DNA from: Trifolium pratense
Lineage: Eukaryota > Streptophyta > Magnoliopsida > Fabales > Fabaceae
Reading direction: 5' to 3'
DNA: 64,000 bases
NCBI RefSeq assembly: GCF_020283565.1
Contig: NC_060061.1
Span: 44,181,362-44,245,361 of the forward strand
The notes under the pieces are model-generated. The model did not search any database. It was given only the letters and a program-made list of their open reading frames with translations, and was not told the DNA's origin. The translations under genes and the position numbers were made by a program. Positions 1-8,771 of this stretch are shown here, piece after piece; positions within the stretch are counted from its first letter, which is position 1; every line of letters begins with the position of its first letter.

Positions 1-1
1 A

Positions 2-1417
2 GAATCTGAGTCTGAAGATGAAACTGAGTCTGATGAAGAGACTATTGCTGAAAGACTTCGTAGAAGACCTGTTCCTGTTCCTAAAGGTAAAGGTAAGTCT
101 TCTAAGTTTGTCTTTAATGAAGCTGAAATTGGGATAGGTTATACAAAACCTCTTAGGACTATACTTCCTGAACCCACAATTATTCCAACCTCTGATAACC
201 CTCTTTCTGAACTAGAGAAACATCTTAGTCCAGATCCTCTTAACAATCAAACCTTCACCCAGAAATCTTCATCACCCCCTAAACCAAATTCACCTCAACC
301 CCAATCACAAAGAGAAACACCTACCATTCCACCATCTGAAACAGAATCACATATTCCACTCACTGAACCAACCTCTCCCTCAAAACAACCCTCTGAACAT
401 ATATCTCCTGAACCAACAGCTGAACACAAATCTCCTGAACCATCCCCTGAACACATTTATCCTGAATCAACCTCTGACATCTCATCATCTGAATCATCTC
501 CTGAACCCAATCCTACCCCAAGTGCTGAACATGCTTCTCCTGAGCGTATTCACACTTGTGCCCCCAAGCCTTCAGAGGCAGAAGTTGTCATTCTTGACAA
601 TCCTGCTAATGAATCAACCAACCTCTCTTCCATTCCCAATCCTTCACCCTCATCATCTAACCCCTTCAGTAACCTATCCACTCAGTTGCATAATGACTTA
701 GTTAGATTATCTTTGCTAAAGGACAGGTTTCTAGTTTGTCCTTCTGATGTGGATATGGAAGTTTCAAGCATTAAGGCAAGAATTTGCGATGCTTTGGATG
801 GTGCTGCTGAGGATATTAAGGTTGTGGTTGGAAGAAGAGACTTGGATGTGATAAGCTTCATGAGGGAAAGTCTGGCTAGGGCTGAGTTGAAGAGGATTAC
901 AACTTTCAATCATGCTGAGTCTGAACGTGCTAAGCTGGAAGCACTTGCTGCTGCTGAACAACGTCTGAACGCTTTCAAAGTCATCTGGATAGACTCCAAG
1001 CTGTTTCAGAGTCTTGAAGCTCAGAGGTCTGAGTCTGAAAGGTTAGAAGAAGCTGCTGCAAGAGTTGCCCAGTTGGCAAATGAGTTGCAACCAGAAGATA
1101 TTCCAGAGGATGATGTGCTTGCTATTCAGAATCAAGAGGATGTGCTGATGATTGATTATCCAGAGGAAGGTGAATCCTCTGATAAAGGCAAGGCTCCTTT
1201 GGTTGAAGAACAAGCCCCTTTGGATCAAGATCAAGCTCCTGTGGTTGTTGATCAGTTGCAGATCTTTCGAGAAGCCCTGAGGGAACAGCAGGAAGGTTTG
1301 GAAAGGCAAAGAGCTGCTCACCAAACATTGGAAACCAAGGTGGATGGTTTAGTTTCCAATGTGGGATCGCTGAATGACAAATTTGACCAACTCTTAGCTT
1401 TTCTTAAGAAACCCTAG
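2..1417 (+). CDS. Envelope-like protein of a Sirevirus (C-terminal part)
   Basis: The frame is open from the first bases of the window to TAG at 1417 (471 codons), so the N-terminus is missing. The visible protein starts with an acidic Ser/Glu stretch. Next is a long Pro/Ser/Glu-rich low-complexity tract with repeated SPEP/PEP-like units (about positions 250-550). The C-terminal half, from about 686, is helical and charged, with many Glu, Gln, Ala and Leu, and probably forms coiled coil near the end. Sireviruses of the SIRE1/Maximus type encode such env-like ORFs between pol and the 3' LTR; their function is not established. No membrane segment is visible in this part. It could also be read as a generic extra ORF; position is the main argument. 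Confidence 0.65.
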   Translation, partial: ESESEDETESDEETIAERLRRRPVPVPKGKGKSSKFVFNEAEIGIGYTKPLRTILPEPTIIPTSDNPLSELEKHLSPDPLNNQTFTQKSSSPPKPNSPQPQSQRETPTIPPSETESHIPLTEPTSPSKQPSEHISPEPTAEHKSPEPSPEHIYPESTSDISSSESSPEPNPTPSAEHASPERIHTCAPKPSEAEVVILDNPANESTNLSSIPNPSPSSSNPFSNLSTQLHNDLVRLSLLKDRFLVCPSDVDMEVSSIKARICDALDGAAEDIKVVVGRRDLDVISFMRESLARAELKRITTFNHAESERAKLEALAAAEQRLNAFKVIWIDSKLFQSLEAQRSESERLEEAAARVAQLANELQPEDIPEDDVLAIQNQEDVLMIDYPEEGESSDKGKAPLVEEQAPLDQDQAPVVVDQLQIFREALREQQEGLERQRAAHQTLETKVDGLVSNVGSLNDKFDQLLAFLKKP

Positions 1418-1684
1418 GATTCTATGCACTTGTTTTTAAGTTTCTTTTTATCATCTTCTGAACAATTTTATTTTCAGCTATTTTTGTTTTCTTGATTATC
1501 TTCTGAACAATTTTATTTTAAGCTGTTTTGTTTTCTTGTTATGTGGTTTGTTATTTTGTGCTATATTTTTTCTTGATAAATAAGACCATAAGAACACAAG
1601 AAGCTGTTAAAACGAAAATTTTTATTAATGATCTAACAATGTTGAGTACATTGGTAAAAAGAAAAAGGAAAAGACAACCTAATC

Positions 1685-2050
1685 CTAATCAGATGGATAA
1701 TACTCAGAAGAAATCTCAGATTTCTCATCAGCATCATCTGATGGAATTTCTATGGGATCTGGGTTTTGCTCTTCTTCTTCTTCTTCTTGTTCTTCTTCTG
1801 GAACATAGCTAGCCAAGAACTCAACATAGTCAGCATCATCTTCATTCTCTTCAGCTTCAGAATCTGATGAGATGATTATTATCTCAGCATCTTGTGGTTT
1901 CTTGCTGTCTTCTTTATCTTTCTCATCTTTTTCGCGTTTTTCTTCTTCTTTCTTTCTTCGAAACTCTGCAATGCGTGAACTAAACCTTTTCATTATTCCT
2001 AATCTCTCTTGCTTTCCTCGTTTATTCTTGTTTTTTCGTGAAGAAGGCAT
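1685..2050 (-). CDS. Antisense ORF of the Sirevirus, 121-residue acidic/basic protein
   Basis: An ATG-initiated 121-codon frame runs opposite to the element, between the env-like ORF and the 3' LTR. The protein opens with a basic Lys/Arg-rich segment (about residues 3-25). A Lys/Glu-rich helical stretch follows (about 30-50), then an Ile/Ser/Asp segment, then an acidic region (about 60-105) with a run of Glu; it ends in a Ser/Asp/Glu-rich tail. Its charge pattern resembles a small nuclear protein, but no known domain is recognised. A TATA-like box sits about 100 bp upstream on the same strand. It may be a real accessory gene or a chance frame in GAA/CTT-rich DNA. Confidence 0.5.
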   Translation of the reverse strand: MPSSRKNKNKRGKQERLGIMKRFSSRIAEFRRKKEEEKREKDEKDKEDSKKPQDAEIIIISSDSEAEENEDDADYVEFLASYVPEEEQEEEEEEQNPDPIEIPSDDADEKSEISSEYYPSD

Positions 2051-2152
2051 GTTAACTCGTTCACCTTTTTATAAGCCTTTAGGCGTGTTGTTTTTTGTCT
2101 TTGAAATAAATTCACCTTTGTAACAACCACTCGTCTTCTTTCACTGTCTTGG

Positions 2153-2162
2153 TTATATAAAT
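2153..2162 (-). promoter_or_regulatory. TATA box for the antisense ORF
   Basis: Read on the minus strand this is ATTTATATAA, about 100 bp upstream of the antisense ATG at 2050. Initiation about 30 bp downstream would give a 5' leader of roughly 70-80 nt. Inferred from position only. Confidence 0.4.
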
Positions 2163-2624
2163 TTTTTTTACTTTTTGATAATGACAAAAGGGGGAGTAGT
2201 TACGCATTAATTGATAAGTGATAAGTTTCAAAAACTGAAACCACACTTTTATCTCGCTTTTATCCGTTATGTTAAAAGTTGTTACTTTTAAGTTGTTTTA
2301 CGTATTTCAATGCGGAGACTAAGTTAGTTGAAACTAAAATAAATTTCATAAGTAAGGATAAGTTAAGAGTGCAATTTTAACTTAGCCTTATGAGACTTAG
2401 GGGGAGAGCTTGCAAACCTCTCACTCTGAAGAAAGATATGAAACTTGTTTTATTTCAGATTATCTTAATCTTATACTAAATTAAAATATCATGGATATAA
2501 CCTAAAGTTTTGGCTTTAAGGAGTATCAATCTTAGGGGGAGCTTGCAAACCTCATAAACCTAAGAGAAACATGATAAGTTAATTTAACAACAATTGTCAA
2601 TTAATACTTATGTTTGTCATCATC

Positions 2625-2637
2625 AAAAAGGGGGAGA
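2625..2637 (+). other. Polypurine tract (plus-strand primer site)
   Basis: AAAAAGGGGGAGA lies one base before the TG that opens the 3' LTR, the usual position for second-strand priming in LTR retrotransposons. Confidence 0.8.
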
Positions 2638-2638
2638 T

Positions 2639-3750
2639 TGTTGGAACAAAATCGATTTAAAAATGTTAGCCCCTAAATCTATAAAGGTTTTGATGATAAC
2701 AAAGTATTAATTAACAATTGGAAGGACTAAAAGTTTATTTTAAGTGCGCAGATATAAGCATCAGATAAGCTCTGAGTGAAGCTCAGAGGATGTGAATTCA
2801 GAAGTTCATAAGCGCTCAGAAGATGTTGGACTTCAGAAGATACAACATTCAGAGGATGAAGACTTCAGAACTTCTTGACTGACTAAAGGTTCATCAACCT
2901 CTGAAGATCTTTTTGATATCTGTGAAGATTCCCTTTGCAAGTCAACTCTTCTACCAATGAAGAAAAGGACCTTTCAAGCCTGATCAGTTCAGATACACTC
3001 AGTTTGTCTGTACTCTCTTGAGAACGTGGGTCTTCAGTTTTGTTAGCTGAATAAGGAAAGTCCACTCTGCAGTAGTCAAAGTAGCTGAAACTCTTACTCA
3101 GTTTTGGATACAAACAAACTGCATCAAGACAGACTGCTTGAAGACAAAAGATTATCAACTCCAACGGCTCCTTTTGCAACGACTCTTTTCTTTTTGAAAA
3201 CAAATACTATTATAAAACCTCAGCCAATATACTAGAAGATTCAGCTACAACAAAAATAATAATTATCTAGGATTGAACTCGCGCTGAACAAACTCTGAAC
3301 TCTGTGATATACAAGCTCTGAACCTCTGTTAAGTGTTTTTGCACTTTAGTCAAATACTCTGTACTCTTTGTATTTGCTCTCTTTAGGTTCATCTAAGAGC
3401 ATTTGTATATTTTCATATACTTTACTATTTCTTGAGGAAACTTAAGCTTGTGTGCTTAAGTGTGAAGTCTTAAGCTTGTGTGCTTGAGCATTGTTGAGAA
3501 GTCTCTTGCTTGTGTGCTTGAGCAGGTGTAATCTTGTGTGATTATAGTGAAATCCCTTGGAAGTGCAAGGGGACTGGACTACTCTCGTTTTGTGAGAGGA
3601 ACCAGTATAAATTGCTTGTGTGATCTCTCTCCCTCTCTTATCGTGTTTATTGTGTTATTTATCCGCTGCCGTAGTAGTTAAGTTAAGAACTTGAAAAAGT
3701 TTTAAACTTGACTAAAACACAATTCAACCCCCCCTTCTTGTGTTTTCACA
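2639..3750 (+). repeat. 3' LTR of the Sirevirus-type element
   Basis: 1112 bp from TGTTGGAAC to TTTTCACA, immediately after the polypurine tract. A TATA-like TATAAAA at about 3211 marks the U3/R promoter. The R/U5 part carries degenerate short repeats of the phrase 'cttgtgtgcttgag' between about 3440 and 3550 and ends with a C-run before CTTCTTGTG. The frame at 2883-3203 minus is not considered a gene. Confidence 0.8.
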
Positions 3751-3760
3751 CCTTCATACG

Positions 3761-3894
3761 GACGGTGTAAAATAGTTTTACAGGATCGTCCAATAAACAA
3801 CCACCATTTTGTCATGTCATACCAAGTAAGTGGGGTGATGTGGCGGAAAACATGGTTGGTATTGGTTGACAGTGTAAAATTATTTTACACCGTC
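3761..3894. mobile_element. Small MITE next to the LTR
   Basis: Inverted ends GACGGTGTAAAATAGTTTTA (3761) and TAAAATTATTTTACACCGTC (3875-3894) enclose about 90 bp. Relatives of these ends recur at about 4552-4577, 18713-18730 and 46372-46395, so this is a dispersed family. The retrotransposon LTR stops about 10 bp before the left end. Confidence 0.6.
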
Positions 3895-4309
3895 GGTGCA
3901 TATCAATGAAATCCTTGATAGAAATATATCTTTAGCAAAATGTTAAATTATTTTAAAAAGAGTTGAAAGATAGTGCAATGACGCTATAATTGAAGTTTAC
4001 ACGTACAACCGATCATATTTCATTTAACTGTCATGTCAAATTTTATTATTTTTAAAAATAGTTAAAAGAAAATTATAAAAATTGTTCTGCTTCCACATTC
4101 TCTGATATGCAACGCCCACCACTCCAAATTTTTCCTCTTCACACATGCTTCATTCTCTTCTATTACAATTAAGCACAACCTTTTTTCTTCCCACCACCAT
4201 TGAAGTCATGCTTAAAAAATGGATAGATGCATACTATGTTAATAAATTTGGATAGAGGGACCAACCACCATTAATGGGGTGGGATATTGAAAATAGTGTG
4301 AGGGAATTG

Positions 4310-4332
4310 AGAAGAAGAAGAAGAAGAAGAAG
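4310..4332 (+). repeat. GAA/AGA microsatellite
   Basis: About 23 bp of uninterrupted GAA repeats. Confidence 0.9.
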
Positions 4333-4841
4333 CGTAGAAATTAAGGGATATAGTATTTGTTGTGGTGTTCACAAAAATTAGGGGGAGAGTGAATATGAAA
4401 TATCATAAACATCAGAGATGAATATGGGTAGTTTGAAAGAAAGTTGCAACTTTAATGGAGAAAATGTGGGAAGGTAGATGGTAAGAGACAAATTAACAAT
4501 TATATATTTTAAATAAATAAATAAATGACATGGCAAAATTCTATTGCATGTCTGTGTAAACAATTTTTACACTGTCTACTTATATTCTTTTTTTTCTTTT
4601 AAAAATGGATTAATTAATTATGAATTTTTATATTTTTTGCGTTTTAAGATTTTAAATTTTTTTCGACGGTCTTCTTAATACATTACAAAAATTTCTCTTC
4701 ATTTGGTAAAGAAAGATGAGATCATAGAGGGATGAGATCATATATATGGAAAGGTACATTAAAACAATTTTGAAATTTTTTTCTACGGTCATCTTAATAC
4801 ATTACAAAAATTTTGAATTTTTTTTTATAGAGGGATGAGAT

Positions 4842-4863
4842 TATATATATATATATATATATA
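4842..4863. repeat. TA microsatellite
   Basis: About eleven TA units in AT-rich intergenic DNA. Confidence 0.9.
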
Positions 4864-5330
4864 ATTTAGTAAAGAAAGATACTATGGAAAGGTCCAAACT
4901 AGCCCTCTTCATTTGTTGACACATAATTTTTTTTAAAAAAAAATTCACATATCATCCTTTTGACACATATATACATATCCTATAAAATAAAGTCTTTTGT
5001 CTTATGTTAATTTTTTATCTATTATACAAAACTCTAATAATAAATCTCAAGTGTTATTAATTTTTTTTATTTTATAAATATATCTAATGTTATTTTTAGT
5101 CCCTATAAAAATTTCAGCAAATTTCGATCCCCTAAATATTTTTTGTCATAACTTTTAATCATGCTTTTAAATCAACTCAAGTGTATCATTGATAGAAATA
5201 TCTTTAGCAAAATGTTAAATTATTTTAAAAATGGATTAATTAATTATGAATTTTCATATTTTTTGCGCTTTAAAATTTTGAATTTTTTTCTCTGGTCATC
5301 TTTAATACATTACAAACAAATTTCTTACAA

Positions 5331-5900
5331 AAGTTTAATTTTTTTTATTTAGGGATGAATTAAATATGAATTTTGATGAATGATTATATTAGACAAATAT
5401 TGCTCATAATTTTTTTTTAAAATAACTATTATACATGGGGAAAAAAAATTTGCTTATGAAAAATTTAAATAACTACTGTACACAGATAACGGGTTGTTGC
5501 TATTGAAAAATTTAAGTAACCCAATGTATCAATTTTTTAATTATAAAAAAAAAATATTTCTTAACCAAATTTTTCAATTTTTTTTTTGTTAATATCAAAT
5601 TTGTCGACTTTAATATTTAGTAATATTTATAGTTCAAATAAACGCGCAAAAAAATACGGGATATATATATATATTTATCAACGATGTCTAAAATGACCGT
5701 AAGTCTGCACAATGTAGTAGGAACCCATAATCTTTGCAATGATAAATAATTTTATAACGCGATTAATTTCATATTATACAATATTCATCCTACGATAAAA
5801 AAAAATATCGCGGCAACGCCGCGACCCGTGCGTATGCACGGGTATTATGCTTGTTTAATATGAAAGGGTATGGTTATGTTAACACGTAAGGGTCTGGTTA
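5331..5900. other. AT-rich intergenic DNA
   Basis: No coding sequence seen. A GC-rich double palindrome lies at about 5809-5841: 'cgcggcaacgccgcg' followed by 'cccgtgcgtatgcacggg'. It resembles the hairpin near a transposon end but lacks a recognisable terminus. Confidence 0.6.
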
Positions 5901-6149
5901 CTAATGTATTGGATTCATCTCTCGGTCCAACCTCTTAGGCATTTTGTTGAATCTCGTTGTGTTTAATGACCTAGCTGCTTCAAGATGTTCTAAGTCTATT
6001 GAGATATGTAGGTTTGAAATCGTCTTGTCCGTCAAGGTTTCAATTATTGGATATATATACACATATAAAATAGGTATGTAAGAATTAAAGTGAAGGAATA
6101 TGTAAAAGATGGATTGGGGGGTCTTAGCCACTGCCGACCCCTCGTTATT

Positions 6150-6420
6150 AGCGGAGCTCGTGGGAGGGGAAGCGAACTCCTTCGCGTAATTCCTCAAAGC
6201 TTATCTTTCCATCTCTATTATTATCTCTAATACGAATAATTTGGTTCGCTTCTTCAATGGTAAGCGATGTGTTGCCGAATCTTGCATACACATATTGAAC
6301 CTAATCTGCAGACGTCAAATAAATTGAAATAACCCATAAGCTCCTCATCTGAAGGGATAACGTCCACCACATTCATCATGACTTGCAACTCGGCATTATG
6401 ATGTGAAACTACACAAATAT
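6150..6420 (-). pseudogene. Calmodulin-like relic
   Basis: Read on the minus strand, pieces in different frames match the neighbouring calmodulin-like genes. One piece reads NAELQVMMNVVDV, like NAELQVIKNEVDV of the gene at 8772-13200. A separate EF-hand-like loop reads DNNRDGKISFEEL. Stops and frame changes separate the pieces, and no signal-peptide exon was found for it. It is a decayed member of the local cluster, and its EF-hand is closer to canonical calmodulin than those of the intact genes. Confidence 0.6.
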
Positions 6421-6829
6421 ACAATTGGTTAAATATAATTGAATATTTAGTTTAATATCCTTTTTATAATTTTAATGGTATATTTGAAAATTTAAATGTA
6501 CCTATATATTTGAAAATGATTATTTTTCAATTGGTATGCACCTTTAATATAACACAAAAATATGGTGCTAATCAATAAATTATATGCATTAAGACAAAGC
6601 GAATTCATAAAGAATAAAGTTTTACAAAACTAGTTCAAATGAATGTATTTTTTGTCAAGTAGTACTCGATCACTAAAAAATTTACATCTTTAAGCGAATA
6701 AGTGGAGAATCTGGAGAATCTCAAGTTCAAACATATCCTTAGATTTGTTCATGGGAAGGGAATAGTATAAAACAAATGTTAGGACTAAATCTATTGCTAA
6801 AGAGTCATCACTAATAAACCACATACAAA

Positions 6830-7470
6830 TTATCTATGTCCATAAATCATCACTTTCACTATATTGATAAACTCATCTAAGTCTAGCTTCCTGTCACCAT
6901 CAATATCATAACCACTAAAAGTATTGTTCACTGCTTCAATGGTCATCTCATGGTTGTCGAACTTTGTCACGAAATGACGAAATTCTTCTACAGATATGAA
7001 ATCATTATGATCCTCATCAAAATTTCTAAAAATTTCCGGAATCCACTCCAAATACCATTCAAGGTATCCAATGATATGAACGTCGACCTCATTTTTTATG
7101 ACTTTTAACTCGACATTGGTTGAGATATGATCGAGCAACCGCATTACATTCCCAATTTCTTTGATAGTAATACAACCATTTTTTCCGATGTTGAAAAGGC
7201 TGATGGTCTTCTTAAACTCTAAGATCCTTTTGTAGGGGGATTGAACGGCCATTGGAGGAAGATTTGATTCTGCAAAAGTAGAAGAGAAGAGGAAAATTAT
7301 TTGTATGTGATGTGTAACAATATGTGAGTAACTTTTTGTTCTTTTATAGGCTAGCAAGACTTACCATTAATAGGAGATTCATCATGCACATGAATTGCAG
7401 TTAAAACTTGAGAATAGAGAATAACAAAAAGAACAAGACAAAAAAACATATATGACTTTGAGTAATTCAT
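6830..7470 (-). CDS. CaML: Secreted calmodulin-like nodulin (CaML type), first copy
   Basis: Exon 1 is 7365-7470 and exon 2 is 6830-7269, with a 95-bp GT-AG intron (donor GTAAGT); the joined protein is 181 residues. Residues 1-25 form a hydrophobic signal peptide, followed by HVHDESPIN and the calmodulin-like body. The first EF-hand loop (62-73, NIGKNGCITIKE) lacks the leading Asp residues, and the second is lost. The third (120-131, DEDHNDFISVEE) and fourth (157-168, DIDGDRKLDLDE) keep most ligands, but loop position 6 is Asp or Arg instead of Gly. This matches the Medicago truncatula CaML family, reported as nodule-specific and in the symbiosome space, with a signal exon thought to come from nodulin-25. 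Likely role: calcium binding in the symbiosome. Which CaML number it is cannot be told. Confidence 0.88.
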
Positions 7471-7521
7471 GTTATTATTTCTTGGCGAATTACAATGATA
7501 TGGTTAATAATGCAGTGGTCT

Positions 7522-7529
7522 CTATATAG
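7522..7529 (-). promoter_or_regulatory. TATA box of the first CaML-type gene
   Basis: CTATATAG sits about 55 bp upstream of the ATG. About 100 bp farther upstream is nearly identical to the second copy (13260-13365). That stretch includes 'ccaagagtcaagttt', whose complement carries CTCTT, a motif listed as a nodulin promoter element. The link to nodule expression is inference. Confidence 0.6.
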
Positions 7530-7634
7530 GGCAAGAATACGTAGTTTTTATGGGGGTCAAGAGTCAAGTTTAAAAATAAATTATGACAAAACTTGCTACC
7601 AAAGCAACTACTAAAGGATATACAAATTTAAATA

Positions 7635-7848
7635 TTGCAGAATTATGGTAGGAAAATTTGTTGCGGATTTGTTCTTATTATCCGCAAAAACTTCCGCAGG
7701 AGAGTTTCACGATTTCAAAAATTGCAGAAAACAATTATCCACGAAGGTATTAGTTGGAAACTAAAATTCTCGAGAGAATTCGCAGAAAATGTATTTCCTG
7801 CGGAGTTTGGGTCCAAATCCACAAGAAAATAGAAAATTTCTAGTAGTG
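7635..7848. mobile_element. CACTA-type transposon end (fragment)
   Basis: The minus strand begins CACTACTAGAAATTT at 7848, the typical terminus of plant CACTA (En/Spm) elements. It continues into a subterminal region with repeated CCGCA/TGCGG words. A matching left end was not found, so this may be a deleted copy. Confidence 0.45.
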
Positions 7849-8129
7849 ATAGAAATGAAAATTAAAACGTAACACTTTTTTATATAGGTCGTCCATTTGA
7901 TTATTTTATTTTTGGAAAAATTAGAATGCAAAAGTATCACAAGCTAGAAATATAAGTGATGCATTTGTTTTCTCTGTATAATTTAGTGATGAAATACAAG
8001 CATTGGTGATGGATATATTTCGTACTAGTTTGTAATGGAATTGAAATTTACTCACTAATATTTGTGACGTTAAAAATGGTTACGGATTTTGGGGCGTAGC
8101 AAAATCCGTCACTAAGCAGGTTTGTATAA

Positions 8130-8290
8130 ATAGCTTGTAAACACATTTTACATAAGTGTATAGCATCATAATCAATTTCACAATTCCATTATTATCTTCT
8201 CTTTGCGTATTTATCAAGTTCTATGCACAAGTTCTAACATCATTGTGGACAATTTTGTTTTCTATTATTGGATAAATAAGTCATATCGAT
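8130..8290 (+). repeat. Relic shared with 14450-14590 (likely copia LTR piece)
   Basis: The phrases 'catcataatcaatttcacaa', 'gtggacaattttgttttcta' and 'gataaataagtc' occur in the same order here and at 14488-14586, where they follow a copia RNase H relic. This suggests both are remains of the same LTR family. Confidence 0.5.
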
Positions 8291-8771
8291 CATCTGAGAT
8301 TTATCGACGGGATCATAAATATAAGCGCTTGTTCATGTAGTGCAAGACTTTAATCACTTATGGCACCATAGAGTTCACCATAAAACAAAATGACAATACA
8401 ACTCATGTACATCAACTTCCTCTTTGAGAGGTTTTGCTATCTTGAAACCTTTCAAAGTTACGATGCTTGCTCGGTGCACCCAAATACCTCGAATTCTAAT
8501 AACGAGTAGTAGCAATAATATAATTATATTGCAAACAAATCAGCGAACACAACAAAATATCATATACAAAATAAATACAAGAAAAAGTTCATAATATACA
8601 TAAATACTAGTAATAGCACAACTAAAAAACGATCACCTAAATATATGACAAAGGCAAAAAAAAAACTCATAATAATGAAATAAACAGACCAAATAAAACA
8701 TGTCCTAATAATGAAAATAGAATAATTCCCATAAAAACTCATTTGCCCCTTCCCTTTTTTTCCTTTGTTTT

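Larger units (their letters stand above)
1418..2638. other. Spacer between env-like ORF and 3' LTR
   Basis: AT-rich, with the direct repeat cttctgaacaattttatttt at about 1455 and 1500. The phrase 'ggggga gcttgcaaacctc' recurs at about 2401 and 2535, near pieces that resemble the polypurine tract (2188, 2625). It holds the antisense ORF at 1685-2050; no sense coding region was seen. Confidence 0.6.
1..3750 (+). mobile_element. 3' end of a Sirevirus-type Ty1/copia retrotransposon
   Basis: The order is an envelope-like ORF, about 1.2 kb of spacer with an antisense ORF, a polypurine tract, and a 1.1-kb LTR. This is the 3' organisation of Sireviruses, the copia lineage that carries an extra ORF after pol. 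gag, pol and the 5' LTR lie outside the window on the left. The LTR begins TGTTGGAAC and ends TTTTCACA. The five bases after it (ccttc) would be the target duplication, but the partner copy cannot be seen. Family assignment rests on layout and terminal sequences, not on pol. Confidence 0.82.
3905..5330. repeat. Partially duplicated AT-rich block with an insertion
   Basis: The phrase from 'gatagaaatatctttagcaa' to 'aaattattttaaaaa' occurs at about 3915-3959 and 5190-5230. The sequence that follows it at 5228-5316 (attaattaattatgaattt ... taatacattacaaa) reappears in the first copy only after about 640 bp, at 4603-4690. Part of it recurs at 4765-4812. The simplest reading is one duplicated segment whose first copy was split near 3960-4600 by a MITE-like insertion, whose right end resembles the family at 3761. 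No gene was seen. Confidence 0.5.

Noticed and set aside
1528..1812. 94-codon plus-strand frame opposite the antisense ORF
   Set aside because: Its Leu-rich end is the complement of the GAA-rich acidic run, so it is a shadow frame.
2883..3203. Minus-strand frame of 106 codons in the LTR
   Set aside because: It lies entirely in the LTR, with no recognisable protein features.
5809..5841. GC-rich double palindrome as a Helitron end
   Set aside because: No CTRR|T terminus follows and no matching 5' end was found.
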